Source: Dastarcus helophoroides
Lineage: Eukaryota > Arthropoda > Insecta > Coleoptera > Bothrideridae
Direction: 5' to 3'
Length of the DNA stretch: 64,000 nt
Assembly: GCA_028583605.1 (NCBI GenBank)
Contig: CM053332.1
Coordinates: 24,985,692-25,049,691, forward strand
Shown piece after piece: positions 1 through 12,770 of this stretch. Position numbers and translations under genes: made by a program. The notes below the pieces were generated by a model, which saw only the letters and a list, made by a program, of their open reading frames with translations, did not search any database and was not told the origin of the DNA. Each line of letters begins with the position of its first letter. The stretch's first letter is position 1.

Positions 1-83
1 GTGATATTTAAATTTATTGAAAACGTCACTTCATGACAGTTTACAAATTAAGAAGTGACGTTTTCAATAAATTTAAATATCAC
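1..83. repeat. Perfect 32-bp inverted repeat (hairpin) at the window edge
   Basis: The first 32 bases are the exact reverse complement of bases 52-83, separated by a 19-base loop. The left arm starts at base 1, so the palindrome may extend beyond the window. It lies upstream of the terminal exon at 1507 and so probably falls in an intron. It could be the end of a fold-back or MITE-type element; no transposon family was recognised. Confidence 0.85.
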
Positions 84-1506
84 GTAGTCGCATTTCAAAA
101 ATTGTTTAGAAAATTGTCAACAAATCATAAAAAATTTAAATATTTCCAAACTGGACCGAAGAAATGTTAAATAAATTGAAAAAAACATAATATTTCCGGT
201 CAATAAGGGTCTACCATGAAGAATGGACTTTTTTTCTCGTAAATCTTGACTCTTTCATGAAATTTCGACTTCAACTTGTAATTTTCAAATTTCGAAAATT
301 CAATATTTTGCATTCTTATTCTTTTGGTTTTTATTTTTTAAAATTTCCGATGAAATCTCTCGAGTTTCGAGTCGAGATAATTTTTTAATTTGTTCATTTT
401 CTCGCAATTTTCATTTCATTCTCGAAATTTAAAACTAAACAAAAAATTGCACACGACGACCGGCAGCCTCAGTCGTGATTTGTTTTTTTTTGTTTACCTG
501 TAAATGTCAAAAACGTAACTTTTCGTCGTAAAATTAATCATATCTTGAGTTTTCGTCGTAAAATTGATTTATATCTTAAGTAATTTTGCACCAAATCAGT
601 TGGAATGTAGTTTTTTGGATAGAGGAGAACTTTTTTTAAACAATGCCCCACCTTTTGCTACATTCTAAATTTGCTATTAATTCCAAATAATTCCAAAATT
701 CGCCATTGAAAAACGATTGTAAATTCCGTCGGTTGATCCATGTCTAAGAATGTTATCACGTTACAGGTCGAAATTCTTGTTCAATTGTCATCATTTTTGT
801 TTCTAACGATTCGGAATTTTCCAAAAAAAAAACTCTTTTGACTTTAGTAAGAACTGATCAATGATTTGGTGAGGATTGGTTAAATAATTTAATTTTTATT
901 ATGAAGAAGGAATATTAGAGAAAAATAAAACTGAGGAATCTCTGTTCGATATAAATTTTATACAAATTGTAGGTCAGGCTACTCCCAAGTACAGTGTATA
1001 AGGATAAGACGTAATTCGTTTTTGTTTTCGAGGAAAATCCGTTTAACGCAAAGTCTTTTTATTTCATGGTATTTGTTTTGACATTTTTGTTTAAATTATC
1101 TGTATGTGGCGAAATAATGACGAGCGAATCAAATCTGACACGTCAAACTTATTTTAAAACTGTCATCGCCCAAAAAAAAAAAATCGTTGCTGACATTCAA
1201 TAATATGAGATCGCTGAAACGCTAGAAACTCCACCAAATAAAAACTCGATTTTTCAGCATAAAACTGATTTTATCTCGGATATTTTCGCCCAAAGCGGTT
1301 ATATTTTTAAAATTAAAATGTTTTTACTCTGCTTTGTTTCTGGTTGACTTAAGGGCACGTGAATTCGCTAACTATCTTTCACTGCTCGTCATCGAATATC
1401 TGATGGGTTCATTGTATTATTATTAGTATAAATTATCATTAGTATCACTGTATTATCATCCTAATCATCAATATTGTCATTAACATTTATCAGAGATGTT
1501 TTTTAG
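84..1506. other. AT-rich non-coding stretch, probably intron
   Basis: No convincing coding exon is seen here. The stretch contains the left arm of a large inverted repeat (119-224), a short tandem built on ttttcgtcgtaaaatt near 517-565, and homopolymer runs. It ends in a pyrimidine-rich tract and the AG at 1505-1506 that precedes the terminal exon. It is best read as the last intron of the gene ending at 2811. Confidence 0.5.
119..224 (+). repeat. Left arm of a ~106-bp inverted repeat pair
   Basis: This segment matches the reverse complement of 3124-3228 with four substitutions and a one-base length difference in an A run. It contains ggtcaataagggtct. The arms are ~2.9 kb apart and bracket the terminal exon. 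They may be two inserted copies of one short element in opposite orientation, or the ends of a composite. Confidence 0.85.
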
Positions 1507-2811
1507 GTCGCCGAATTATTAAGTAGAAGAGATATGGATTCGGATGTGCGAATAGTATCGAAAAGTCCGGTTGTTTCCACCGTAAAGCAAAAGCAAAATG
1601 TGACTAACATAAACATCTCCTCCCAGTCGAGTACCCCGTGTCCGAGCTCCCCCCAATCCTCCAAAGAAGTTCAAGTCTTCCAAAAAGGCCCGCAAGTGAC
1701 AGCTCTCGTCGCAAACATCCCAGGTTTAGACGTCACAAAAACCCCACACACGGCCCTCCCCGTACGATCGAAAAGCAGCCTCTCCAACGTCTCGAGCACC
1801 CACATCCCATCACCAACCCCCCATTCGAGCGATTACTGCCCCCGAAACCACAAACATCGTCACCATCGACTAAGAAACGGCCTCCACGCGACCCTAAGCA
1901 GCCAAACCTTAGACCAACCCGACGACAAATTCACCTACAAAAAACACTCATACTACCGCTCCCATTCCAGAGAAAAAGACTACAACTCCGAAACCAACTA
2001 CCCAACCGAAACCAGATACAAACGCCTAGACCAACACAAACCCAACCCCGCCGACGTGGTCGATCAAAGCTACCAAAAAGCCACCAAAATCGTCCAAGAC
2101 CTAACGAAAAACCGCGACAGCCTCTACGAGAAACACCGCCAAAAGTGCCTAACTGCTTCAGAGAAGTACAACGGCGACATACTCCGCCATTACAACGCGA
2201 GAAAATCCACCTCGGTGCTCGATTTCCGATCCGACGTCCACCTAGGTTACGACGCCAAATGCGAGGGCAAAACCATCGGTTACGCCGATGGCAAAAGCGT
2301 CGGTTACCCCGATGGCAAAAGCGCCGGTTACCCCGATGGCAAAACCGTCGGTTACCCCGATGGCAAAACCGTGGGTTACTCCGACAGCAAAAGCGCCGAA
2401 GATTTGGACGCCGTCGACAAAGAAAGATGTAGATTGTTTAAAAAGCAGAATTCCCGTAGCGCGAAATCGTTGGATTTCGAGGAGGGTAGACCCAAATCGA
2501 CGGATTACACGTCGGAGCCGATAGAGAAGCAGCCCCATCATGGGGAGTACGTGAAACCGAGACCGACACCCCCTAAGAAACCGCTGAGGTTATCGCTGCA
2601 TAAAACGCAGAGTTTGCAATCGGTGGAGGCGACGAATGAAGCTGCTGATGGCAGCGAAGGGAGGAAATGCATGAAGCGCAATCATAAGGGTGGTTTGACC
2701 GCCGATCTGGGGGCGGATGATTCGCGCAACCAATCTATCAAATGGAATGGTTTCAGTCAAAGTAAAATGAAAAGTTTGGAAAATGGACTCGAAAACGGCA
2801 GCTGGTGCTAA
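1507..2811 (+). CDS. Terminal coding exon of a low-complexity, SH3-ligand-like protein
   Basis: This is the 3' exon of a gene whose other exons lie left of the window. A TAG lies directly upstream in frame as part of the acceptor (ttttttag), so the frame opens at 1507 with VAELLSRRD before the methionine at 1534. The product is mostly disordered and rich in Ser, Pro, Lys and His, with no enzymatic domain. Counting from Met1534, residues ~243-290 are an eight-residue tandem repeat of the type VGYPDGKT. Residues ~339-364 contain a proline-rich basic segment (KPRPTPPKKPLRLSLHKTQS) that looks like an SH3-binding site. The frame ends NGSWC-stop. Codons in 1640-2400 often end in C, unlike the AT-rich surroundings, which supports real coding. 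An adaptor or cytoskeletal scaffold is plausible but inferred; no family was recognised. An internal start at 1534 is possible but less likely. Confidence 0.8.
   Translation, partial: VAELLSRRDMDSDVRIVSKSPVVSTVKQKQNVTNINISSQSSTPCPSSPQSSKEVQVFQKGPQVTALVANIPGLDVTKTPHTALPVRSKSSLSNVSSTHIPSPTPHSSDYCPRNHKHRHHRLRNGLHATLSSQTLDQPDDKFTYKKHSYYRSHSREKDYNSETNYPTETRYKRLDQHKPNPADVVDQSYQKATKIVQDLTKNRDSLYEKHRQKCLTASEKYNGDILRHYNARKSTSVLDFRSDVHLGYDAKCEGKTIGYADGKSVGYPDGKSAGYPDGKTVGYPDGKTVGYSDSKSAEDLDAVDKERCRLFKKQNSRSAKSLDFEEGRPKSTDYTSEPIEKQPHHGEYVKPRPTPPKKPLRLSLHKTQSLQSVEATNEAADGSEGRKCMKRNHKGGLTADLGADDSRNQSIKWNGFSQSKMKSLENGLENGSWC
2275..2399 (+). repeat. 24-bp in-frame coding tandem repeat
   Basis: About five copies of a 24-base unit (ggttaccccgatggcaaaag plus 4 bases) encode eight-residue repeats of the form GYPDGKxx. 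The units differ mainly at the last two residues and in the third copy boundary, and the final unit is degenerate (GYSDSKSA). Such arrays vary in copy number by slippage. Confidence 0.9.
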
Positions 2812-3123
2812 ATCTAAATTAATTTAGTTATTTATTTTTATTATTATTATAATGAAAAACTTTAATGTACAAAATCTATTCTAATTCTAAGAGAAATATA
2901 ACGTTAAAGAAGAGAAACAAATGAGTTAGTATAATAATAGTTAAATTTTATTTAGCGACAACTTTTTTTATAATTTTGACCCCATAACCTATTCGTGTTT
3001 TAAGCTACTTTTCTGTATTTCTAGAAAGTGGAAGGTTGGTAGTTAAAATTTTAATAAAAACGTTTAAAATTTTGACTCAAAATTTCGAGGAAACGTGACT
3101 TGAGTTCATAATTTTGAGAAAAT
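2812..3123 (+). other. 3' UTR and 3' flank of the terminal exon
   Basis: AT-rich sequence follows the stop codon. A candidate polyadenylation signal AATAAA lies at 3053-3058. The segment then runs into the right arm of the inverted repeat at 3124. The transcript end cannot be fixed from sequence alone. Confidence 0.45.
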
Positions 3124-3228
3124 ATTCTTCATGGTGGACCCTTATTGACCGGAAATATTATGTTTTTTTCAATTTATTTAACATTTCTTCGGCCCAGCTT
3201 GGAAATATTTAAATTTTTATGGTTTGTT
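3124..3228 (-). repeat. Right arm of the ~106-bp inverted repeat pair
   Basis: This is the reverse-complement partner of 119-224. It sits just beyond the candidate 3' UTR and directly before the A-rich satellite begins, so it may mark the boundary between the gene and the satellite. Confidence 0.85.
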
Positions 3229-3239
3229 AAAAATAGTCA

Positions 3240-6200
3240 TAATTTTAAGAAAACAATCAAAATTTTGGACTTCGAAGATTTGAAATTTAAACTAAGAATT
3301 TATAAAAATATTTAGCCAAAAATTTCGTAAGAAATCGAAGCTTTAAACGCGAAATGTTAAAAAAATCGAAATTTTGGAGGAAAAAAATCGGACTGCGAGG
3401 TTGAAATTTTTCAAATTTTAACTGGAAATTAGTAAAAGTCAAGATTTCGAATAATTAATGATCAAAAAATGTCTGTAAAAATCAAAATTTTTTAACTGAA
3501 AATTACGTAAATAAAGATCGAACTTTTAAACGCGAAATTTTGAGAAGAAATCGAAATTTTGAGTTTTCTAGGTCGAAATTTCAAATTTAAACCGAAGATT
3601 TGGTGAAAAGTCGAGATTTTGAAAAATTTATTTACAAACAATTACTGCAAAAATTAAAATTTTTAACCGAAAATTACGTACAATAACGATCGAAATTTTA
3701 AACGACAAAACTTTGAGAAGAAATCGAAGTTTTTAGACTTTTAGGTCAAAATTTTGATCGAAATTTTAAATTTAAACCGAAAATTGGAAAAAAGCCAAGA
3801 TTTAAAGAACTTTATATTTGAATAATGTCTGTTAACATCAAAATTTATAAAAAGTTTTGACCGAAAATTACCTAAAATAAATATCAAAGCTTTAAACGTG
3901 AAAAATTCGAAATTTTGAGAGCTTTTAGTCACAGTTTTAAATTTGAATCAAAAATTTGAAAATCGTCGAGGTTTCAAACATTTATAAACAAAGAAATTTC
4001 TATAAACATAAAAATTTTTTAAAAGTTTTAATCGAAAACCGCGTAAAAAAAGATCGAAGCTTCAAACGCGAAATTTTGAGAAAAAAAATCGAAATTTTGA
4101 TTTTTTAGGACGAAATTTTAAATTCAAACCAAAAATTTTGTAACAGTCGAGATTTTAAAAAAGTAATGAACAAACAATTACTGTAAAAATTGAAATTTTT
4201 AACCGAAAATTACGCAAATAACGAGCGAACTTTTAAACGCAAAACTTTGAGAAGAAATCGAAATTTTGAGACTTTTAGGTTAACATTTTGATCGAAATTT
4301 TAAATTTAAACCAGAAATTAGGAAAGAGCTAAGTTTTCAAGAGCTTTATATTCAAAAAATTGTTGTTAATATCAAAATTTATAAAAAGTTTTAACCGAAA
4401 ATTTCTAAAAAAATATCAAAGCGAATAATTCGAAATTTTGAGAGTTTTTGGTCAACATTTTAAATTTAGACCAAAAATTTAGAAACCTTCGAGGTTTCAA
4501 AAAAAGTATAAACACAATATTTCTGTAAACATCAAAATTTATAAAAAATTTTAATCGCAAACCCCATAAAAATTGATCGAAGCTTTAAACGCGAAATTTT
4601 GAGAAAAAAAATCGACATTTTGAATCTTTTAGGTCGAAATTTTAAATTTAAACCGGAAATTAGGTAAAAGCCAAGATTTTAAGAACTTTGTGATCAAAAA
4701 ATTTCTATAAACGTCAACATTTACAAAAAGTTTTAACCGAAAATTGCCTAAAAAAATATCGCAACTTTAAACGTGAAAAATTTGAAATTTTGAGAGTTTT
4801 TGGTCAAAGTTTTCAATTTAGACCGAAAATTTGAAAACCGTCGAGGTTTCAAATAATGTATAAACAAGTAATTTCTGTAAACATCAAAATTTATAAAAAC
4901 TTTTAATCGAAAATCACGTAAAAACAGATCGAAGCTTTAAACGCGAAAGTTTGAGAAAAAAAATCGAAATTTTGCGTCTTTTAGGTCGAAATTTTAAATT
5001 TAAACTGGAAATTTGGAAAAATTAAGATTGTGAAATAGTTATTAACAAACAATTACTGCAAGAATCAAAATTTTTAACCGAAAATTACGTAAACAAAGAT
5101 CGAACTTTTAAACGCGAAATTTCGAAAACAAATCGAAATTTTGAGATTTTTAAGTCGAAATTTTGATTAAAATTTGAAATTTAAAACGAAAATTAAATAA
5201 AAGCCGAGATTTTAAGAACCTTATAATCAAAAAAATTCTGTTAACATCAAAATTTATAAAAAGTTTTGACCGAAAATTACCTAAAATAATATCAAAGCTT
5301 TAAATGTAAAAAATTCGAAATTTTGAGAGTTTTTGGTCAAAGTTTTAAATTTAGACCAAAAATGTAGAAACCGTCGAGGTTTCAAAATTTGTATAACCAA
5401 AAAATTTCTGTAAACATCAAAATTTATAAAAAGTTTTAAGCGAAAACCACCTAAAAAAGATCGAAGCTTTAAACGCGAAATTTTGGGGAAAAAAATCGAA
5501 ATTTTGAGTCTTAGGTCAAAATTTTCAATTTAAACCAAAAATTTGCAAAAAGAGGAGATTTTGAAATATTTATAAACAAACAATTACTGGAAAAATCAAA
5601 ATTCTTAACCGAAAATTACGTAAATAAAGATCGAACTTTTAAACACAAAATTTTGAGAAGAAATCGAAGTTTTTGGACTTTTAGGTCAAAATTTTGATCG
5701 AAATTTTAAATTTAAACCGGAAATTAGCAAAAGGGTAAGATTTCAAAAACTTTATATTCGAAAAATTTCTGTTAACATCAAAATTTTTAAAAAATTTTGA
5801 CCGAAAATTACCTAAAATAAATATCAAAGCTTTAAACGCGAAAAATTCAAAATTTTGAGAGTTTTTGGTCAAAGTTTTTAATTTAGACCAAAAATTTGGA
5901 AACCGTCAGGGTTTCAAATAATGTATAAACAAAAAATTTCTGTCAACGTCAAAATTTATAAAAAGTTTTAATCGAAAACCATGTAAAAAGGATCAAAGCT
6001 TTAAACGCGAAATTTTGAGAAAAAAAATCAAAATTTTGAGTTTTTTAGGTCAAAATTTTAAATTTAAACCAAAAATTTGGTGAAAGTCAAGATTTTAAAA
6101 AATTTATTTACAGACAATTACTGTAAAAATCAAAATTTTTAACCGAAAATCACGTAAATAAAGATCGAACTTTTGAACGCGAAATTTTGAGAAAAAATTG

Positions 6201-9200
6201 AAATTTTGGGACTTTTAGGTCAAAATTTTGATCAAAATTTTAAATTTAAACCGAAAATTAGAAAAAAGCCGAGATTTCAAGAGCTTTATATTCAAAAAAT
6301 TTCTGGTAACATCAAAATTTATTAAAAATTTTAACCGAAAATTACCTAAAAAAATATCAAAGCTTTAAACGTAAAAAATTCAAAATTTTGATAGCTTTTA
6401 GTCAAAGTTTCAAATTTAGACCGAAAATTTGGAAACCGTTAAGGTTTCAAATAATGTATAAACAAAAAATTACTGTCAACATCAAAATTTATTAAAAGTT
6501 TTAAGCGAAAATCACGTAAAAACAGATCGAAGCTCTAAACGCGAAATTTTGAGAAAAAAATCGAAATTTCGTGTCTTTTAGATCAAAATTTTAAGTCTTT
6601 TAAGTCAAAATTTTAAATTTAAACCGAAAATTTGTCAAGAGTCGAGATTTTAAAATAATTTTAAGCAAACAATTACTGTTAAAATTTAAATTTTTAACCC
6701 AAAATTACATAAATGAAAATCAAACTTTTAAACGCAAAGTTTTAAGAAGAAATTGAAATTTTGAACTTTTAGGTCAAAATTTTGATCGAAATTTTAAGTT
6801 TTAACCAGAAATTAGGAAAAAGCCGAGATTTTAAGATCTTTTTATTTAAAAAATTTCTGTTAACATCGAAATTTACAAAAATTTTTAACCGAAAATTACT
6901 TAAAAAAAGATCAAAGCTTTAAACGCGAAAATTTCGAAATTTTGGGAGCTTTTGGTCAAAATTTTAAATTAAAACTGAAAATTTGGAAACCGTCAAGGTT
7001 TCAAAAAATGTATTAACAAAATATTTCTGTAATCATCAAAATTTATAAAAAAAATTCAATCGAAAACCACTTAAAAAAGATCGAAGCTTTAAACGCGAAA
7101 TTTTAAAAAAAGATTCGAAATTTTGAGTCTTTTAGGTCGAAATTTTAAACTTAAACCGAAAATTTGCTAAAAGTCGAGATTTTGAAAAATTTATGAACAA
7201 ACAATTACTGTTAAAATCAAAATTTTTAACCGAAAATTACGTAAATAAAGATCGAACTTTTAAACGCGAAATTTTGAGAAGAAATCCAAATTTTGAGACT
7301 TTTAGGTCAAAATTCTAATCAAAATTTTAAATTTAAACCGGAAATTAGGTAAAAGCTGAGATTTCAAGAACTTTGTAATCAAAAAATTTCTGTAAAACAA
7401 AAAGTTTTAACCGTAAATTGCTTAAAAAAATATCGAAGCTTTAAACGTGAAAAATTCGAAATTTTGAGTGCTTTTGGTCAAAATTTTCAATTTAGACCAA
7501 AAATTTAGAAACCGTCGAGGTTTCAAAAAATTTATAAACAACAAAATTTCTGTAAACATCAAAATTTATAAAAAGTTTTAATCGAAAACCACGCAAAAAA
7601 GGATCGAAGCTTTAAACGCGACATTTTGAGAAGAAATCGAAATTTTGAGACTTTTAGGTCAACATTTTGATCGAAATTTTAAATTTAAACCGGAAATTAG
7701 AAAAAGGGTAAGATTTCAAGAACTTTATAATCAAAAAATTTCTGTTAACATCAAAATTTATAAAAAGTTTTAACCGAAAATTACCTAAAAAAATATCGAA
7801 GCTTTAAGCGTGAAAAATTCGAAATTTTGAGAGTTTTTGGTCAAAGTTTCAAATTTAGACCAAAAATTTGAAAACCGTTGAGGTTTTAAATAATGTATAA
7901 ACAAAAAATTTCTGTCAACATCAAAATTTATAAAAAGTTTTAAGCGAAAACCACGTAAAAAAAGATCGAATCTTTAAACGCGAAATTTTGAGAAAAATAA
8001 TCGAAATTTTGAGAAGAAAAGGTCGAAATTTTATATTTAAACCGAAAATTTAAAAAAGTCGAGATTTTAAAAAATCTATAAACGAACAGTTACTGTAAAA
8101 ATCAAAATTTGTAATCGAAAATTTCGTAAATAAAGATCGAATTCTTAAACGTGAAATTTTGAAAAGAAATCGAGATTTTAAGACCTTTAGGTCAAAATTC
8201 TGATCGAAATTTTAAATTTAAAACGGAAATTAGGAAAGGGCCAAGATTTCCAGAACTTTATAATCAAAATATTTCTGTTAACGTCAAAATTAATAATTAG
8301 TTTTAAGCGAAAATTACCTAAAAGGACATCAAAGCTGTAAACACGAAAAATTCGAAATTTTGAGAGTTTGTGATCAAAATTTTAAATTTAGATAAAAAAT
8401 TTGGAAACCGTCGAGGTTTCAAACATTTATAAACAATAAAATTTCTTTAAACATCAAAATTTATAAAAAGTTTTAAGCGAAAACTACGTAAAAAAAGATC
8501 GAAGCTTCAAACGCGAAATTTTTAGAAAAAAAATCGAAATTTTGAGACTTTTAGGTCAAAATTCTGATCGAAATTTTAAATTTAAACCGTAAATTAGAAA
8601 AAAGCCGAGATTTTAACAACTTTATATTCAAAAAATTTTTGTTAACATCAAAATTTACAAAAAGTTTTAACCGAAAATTGCCTTAAAAAATATGGAAGAT
8701 TTAAACGTGAAAAATTCGAAATTTTAAGAGTTTTTGGTCAAAGTTTTAAATTTAGACCAAAAATTTGGAAACGGTCGAAGTTTCAAAAAAATTATCAACA
8801 AAAAATGTCTGAAAACATCAAAATTTATAAAAAGTTTTAATCGAAAATCACGTAAAAAGAGATCGAAGCTTTAAACGCAATATTCTGAGAAAAAAAATCG
8901 AAATTTTTAGTATTTTAGGTCGAAATTTTAAATTTAAACCGAAAAAAACCAAAAATTTGAAAAAATTCAAGATTTTGAAAAATTTATGAACAATTAATTA
9001 CTGTAAAAATCAAAAATTTTAACTGAAACTTACGAAAATAAAGATCGAACTTTTAAACGCGAAATTTTGGGAAGAAATCGAAATTTTGAGACTTTTAGGT
9101 TAAAATTTTGATCGAAATTTTAAATTTAAACCAAAAATTGGAAAAAAACCTAAGATTTCAACAACTTTGTATTCGAAAAATGTCTGTTAACATCAAAATT

Positions 9201-12200
9201 TATAAAAAGTTTTAACCAAAAATTACCTACAAAAATATTGAAGCTTTAAACGTGAACAATTCGAAATTTTGAGAGTTTTTGGTCAAAGTTTAAAATTTAG
9301 ACCGAAAATTTGAAAACCGTCGAGGTTTCAAATAATGTCTAAACAAAAAATTTCTGTCAACATCAAAATTTATAAAAAGTCTTAATCGAAAACCATGTAA
9401 AAAGGACCGAAGCTTTAAACGCGAATTTTTGAGAAAAATAATCGAAATTTTGAGTCTTTTAGATCGAAATTTTAAATTTAAACCGGAAATTTGGTAAAGT
9501 CGAGATTTTGAAAAATTTATGAACAAACAATTATTCTAAAAATCAAAAATTTTAACCGAAAATTACGTAAATAATGATCGAGCTTTTGAACGCAAAATTT
9601 TAAGAATAAATCGAAATTTTGAGAATTTTAGGTCAAAATTTTGACAGAATTTTTAAATTTAAACCGGAAATTAGGAAAAAGTCATAATTTCAATACACTT
9701 ATATTTAAAAAATTGCTGTTAATATCAAAATTGATGAAAAGTTTTAACCGAAAATTACCTAAAAAAATATAGAAACTTTAAAGGCAAAAAATTCGAAATT
9801 TTGAAAGTTTTTGATCAAAATTTTAAATTAAGACTAAAAATTTGGAAACCGTCGAGGTTTCAAATAATGTATAAACAAAAAATTTCTGTCAATATCAAAA
9901 TTTACAAAAAGTTTTAATCGAAAACCACGTAAAAAAGATTGAAGCTACAGACGCGAAATTTTGAGAAAAAAAATCGAAATTTTAAGTCTTTTGGATCGAA
10001 ATTTTAAATTTAAACCGGAAATTTGGTAAAAGTTGAAAATTTGAAAAATTTATGAGCAAACAATCACTGTAAAAATCAAAATTTGTAACCGAAAATTACG
10101 TAAATAAAGATCGAAGTTTTAAACGCGACATTTTGAGAAGAAATCGAAATTTTAAGACTTTTACGTCAAAATTCTGATCAAAATTTTAAATTTAAATCGA
10201 AAATTGGGAAAAAGCTGAGATTTCAATAACTCTATATTCGAAAAATTTCTGTTAACATCAAAATTTATAAAAAGTTTTAACCGAAAATTACCTAAAAAAA
10301 TATCGCAGCTTTAAACGTGAAAAATTCGAAATTTTGAGAGTTTTTGGTCAAATTTTTAAATTTAGATCAAAAATTGGGAAACCGTCGAGGTTTCAAAAAA
10401 TGTGTACACAAAAAATATCTGTCAACATTAAAATTTATAAAAAGTTTTAAGCGAAAACCACGTAAAAAAAGATCGAAGCTTCAGACGCGAAAAAAATCGA
10501 AATTTTGAGTCTTAGGTCAAAATTTTAAATTTAAACCGGAAATTTGGTAAAAGTCGAGATTTTGAAAAATTTATGAACAAACAATTATTGTAAAAATCAA
10601 AATTTTTACCGAAAATTACGTAAATAAAGATCGAACTTTTAAACGCAAAATTTTGAGAAGAAATCGAAATTTTGAGACTTTTAGGTCAAATTTTTGATAG
10701 AAATTTTAAATTTAAACTGTAAATTAGGTAAAAGCCAAGATTTCAGGAACTTTATAAACAAAAAATTTCTGTTAACGTCAACATTTTCGAAAAATTTCAA
10801 CCGAAAATTACCTTAAAAAAGTATCAAAGCTTTAAACGCAAAAAATTCAAAATTTTGAGAGTTTTTGGTCAAATTTTTAAATTTAGATCAAAAATTGGGA
10901 AACCGTCGAGGTTTCAAAAAATGTGTACACAAAAAATATCTGTCAACATTAAAATTTATAAAAAGTTTTAAGCGAAAACCACGTAAAAAAAGATCGAAGC
11001 TTCAAACGCGAAAAAAATCGAAATTTTGAGTCTCAGATCAAAATTTTAAATTTAAACCGGAAATTTGGTAAAAGTCGAGATTTTAAAAAACTTATAAACA
11101 AATAATTGCTGGAAAAATCAAAATTTTTATTCGAAAATTACGTAAATAAAGAACGAACTTTTAAACGCGAAACTTTGAGAAGAAATTAAAATGTTGGGAC
11201 TTTTAGGTCAGAATTTTGATTAAAATTTGAAAAAAGCCGAGAATTCAACAACTTTATAATTAAATAATTTCTGTTAACATCAAAATTTATAAAAAGTTTT
11301 AACCGAAAATTACCTAAAAAATATCAAAGCTTTAAACGTGAAAAATTCGAAATTTTGAGAGTTTTTGGTCAAAATTTTAAATTTAGATCAAAAATTGGGA
11401 AACCTTCGAGGTTTCAAAAAATGTGTACACAAAAAATATCTGTCAACATTAAAATTTATAAAAAGTTTTAAGCGAAAACCACGTAAAAAAAGATCGAAGC
11501 TTCAAACGCGAAAAAAATCGAAATTTTGAGTCTTAGGTCAAAATTTTAAATTTAAACCGGAAATTTGGTAAAAGTCGAGATTTTAAAATACTTATGAACA
11601 AACAATTACTGTAAAAATCAATATGTTTAACCAAAAATTACGTAAATAAAGATCGATATTTTAAAAACGAAATTTTGAGAAGAAATCAAAATTTTGCAAC
11701 TTTTAGGTCAAATTTTTGATCGAAATTTTGAAATTTGAACCCGAATTTAGAAAAAAGCCCAGATTTCAAGAACTTTATAATCAAAAAATGTCTGTTAACA
11801 TCAAAATTTATAAAAAGTTTTAACCGAAAATTACCTAAAAAAATGTCAAAGCTTTCAACGTGAAAAATTTGAAATTTTGAGAGCTTTTGGTCCAAATTTT
11901 AAATTTGAACTGAAAATTTCGAGGTTTTAAAAAATGTATAAACAAAAAATTTTTGTCAGCATCAAAATTTATAAAAAGTTTTAATCGAAAATTACGCAAA
12001 AAAGGATCGAAACTTTAAACGCAAAATTTTGAGAAGAAATCGAAATTTTGAGACTTTTAGGTCAAATTTTTGATAGAAATTTTAAATTTAAACTGTAAAT
12101 TAGGTAAAAGCCAAGATTTCAAGAACTTTATAAACACAAAATTTCTGTTAACGTCAACATTTATGAAAAATTTCAACCGAAAATTACCTAAAAAAATATC

Positions 12201-12770
12201 AAAGCTTTAAACGTGAAAAATTCGAAATTTTGAGGGTTTTTGGTCAAAATTTTCATTTTATCCCAAAAATTTGGAAACCGTCGAGGCTACAAAAAATTTA
12301 TAAACAAAAAATTTCTGTAAACATCAAAATTTATAAAAAGTCTTAAGCGAAAACCACGTAAAAAAACATCGAAGCTTCAAACGCGAAAAAAATCGAAATT
12401 TTGAGTCTCAGGTCAAAATTTTAAATTTAAACCGGAAATTTGATAATAGTCGAGATTTTAAAAAATTTATAAACAAACAATTACTGGTAAAATTAAAATT
12501 TAAACAAACTTTCACCCGAAAATGACGTAACAAAACACATCGAAGCTTTAAACGCGAAATTTTGAGAAATGTTGAAACTTTAAGGTCAAAATTTCGGGAC
12601 TCTTAGATCGAAATTTTGAATTTAAGACAGAAATTTAAAAAAGTTTAGATTTCGCAAACTTTATGAACAAAAAATGTCAATCAAAACCTACAAAAAGTTT
12701 ATAAAAGTTTTAACTTATTAATAAGTTTTACTCGAAAATTACGTCAAAAAAATCAAAGCTTTCTAAGTTT
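3240..12770 (+). repeat. Satellite 1: A-rich higher-order array (~530 bp = 3 x ~177 bp)
   Basis: The whole stretch is tandem DNA. The marker aaaccgtcgaggtttcaaa or close variants recurs near 3965, 4484, 4841, 5371, 5901, 6431, 6978, 7511, 7872, 8405, 8769, 9313, 9844, 10379, 10901, 11398, 11920 and 12268. Most spacings are about 500-547; four (at 4484, 7511, 8405 and 11920) are about 350-364. The unit contains three related submonomers. They are told apart by a ctgttaacatcaaaatttat type core, a ctgtcaacatcaaaatttat type core, and an acaattactgtaaaaatcaa type core followed by ggtcaaaattttgatcg. The short spacings are units lacking one submonomer. Reading frames here are chance frames in AT-rich repeats. 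Confidence 0.9.

Noticed and set aside
1638..2541. Alternate-frame open frames (1638-2432 +, 2242-2541 -, 2288-2524 +) over the terminal exon
   Set aside because: They are open because of C-rich codons and the 24-bp tandem repeat of the true frame; they show no domain and overlap the supported exon.
3741..11895. Several - strand frames of 60-80 codons rich in Phe, Lys, Asn and Ile
   Set aside because: They are repeated translations of the same satellite 1 submonomer (NFRSKLFINFDVNRH type) broken by random stops, with no conserved start or domain.
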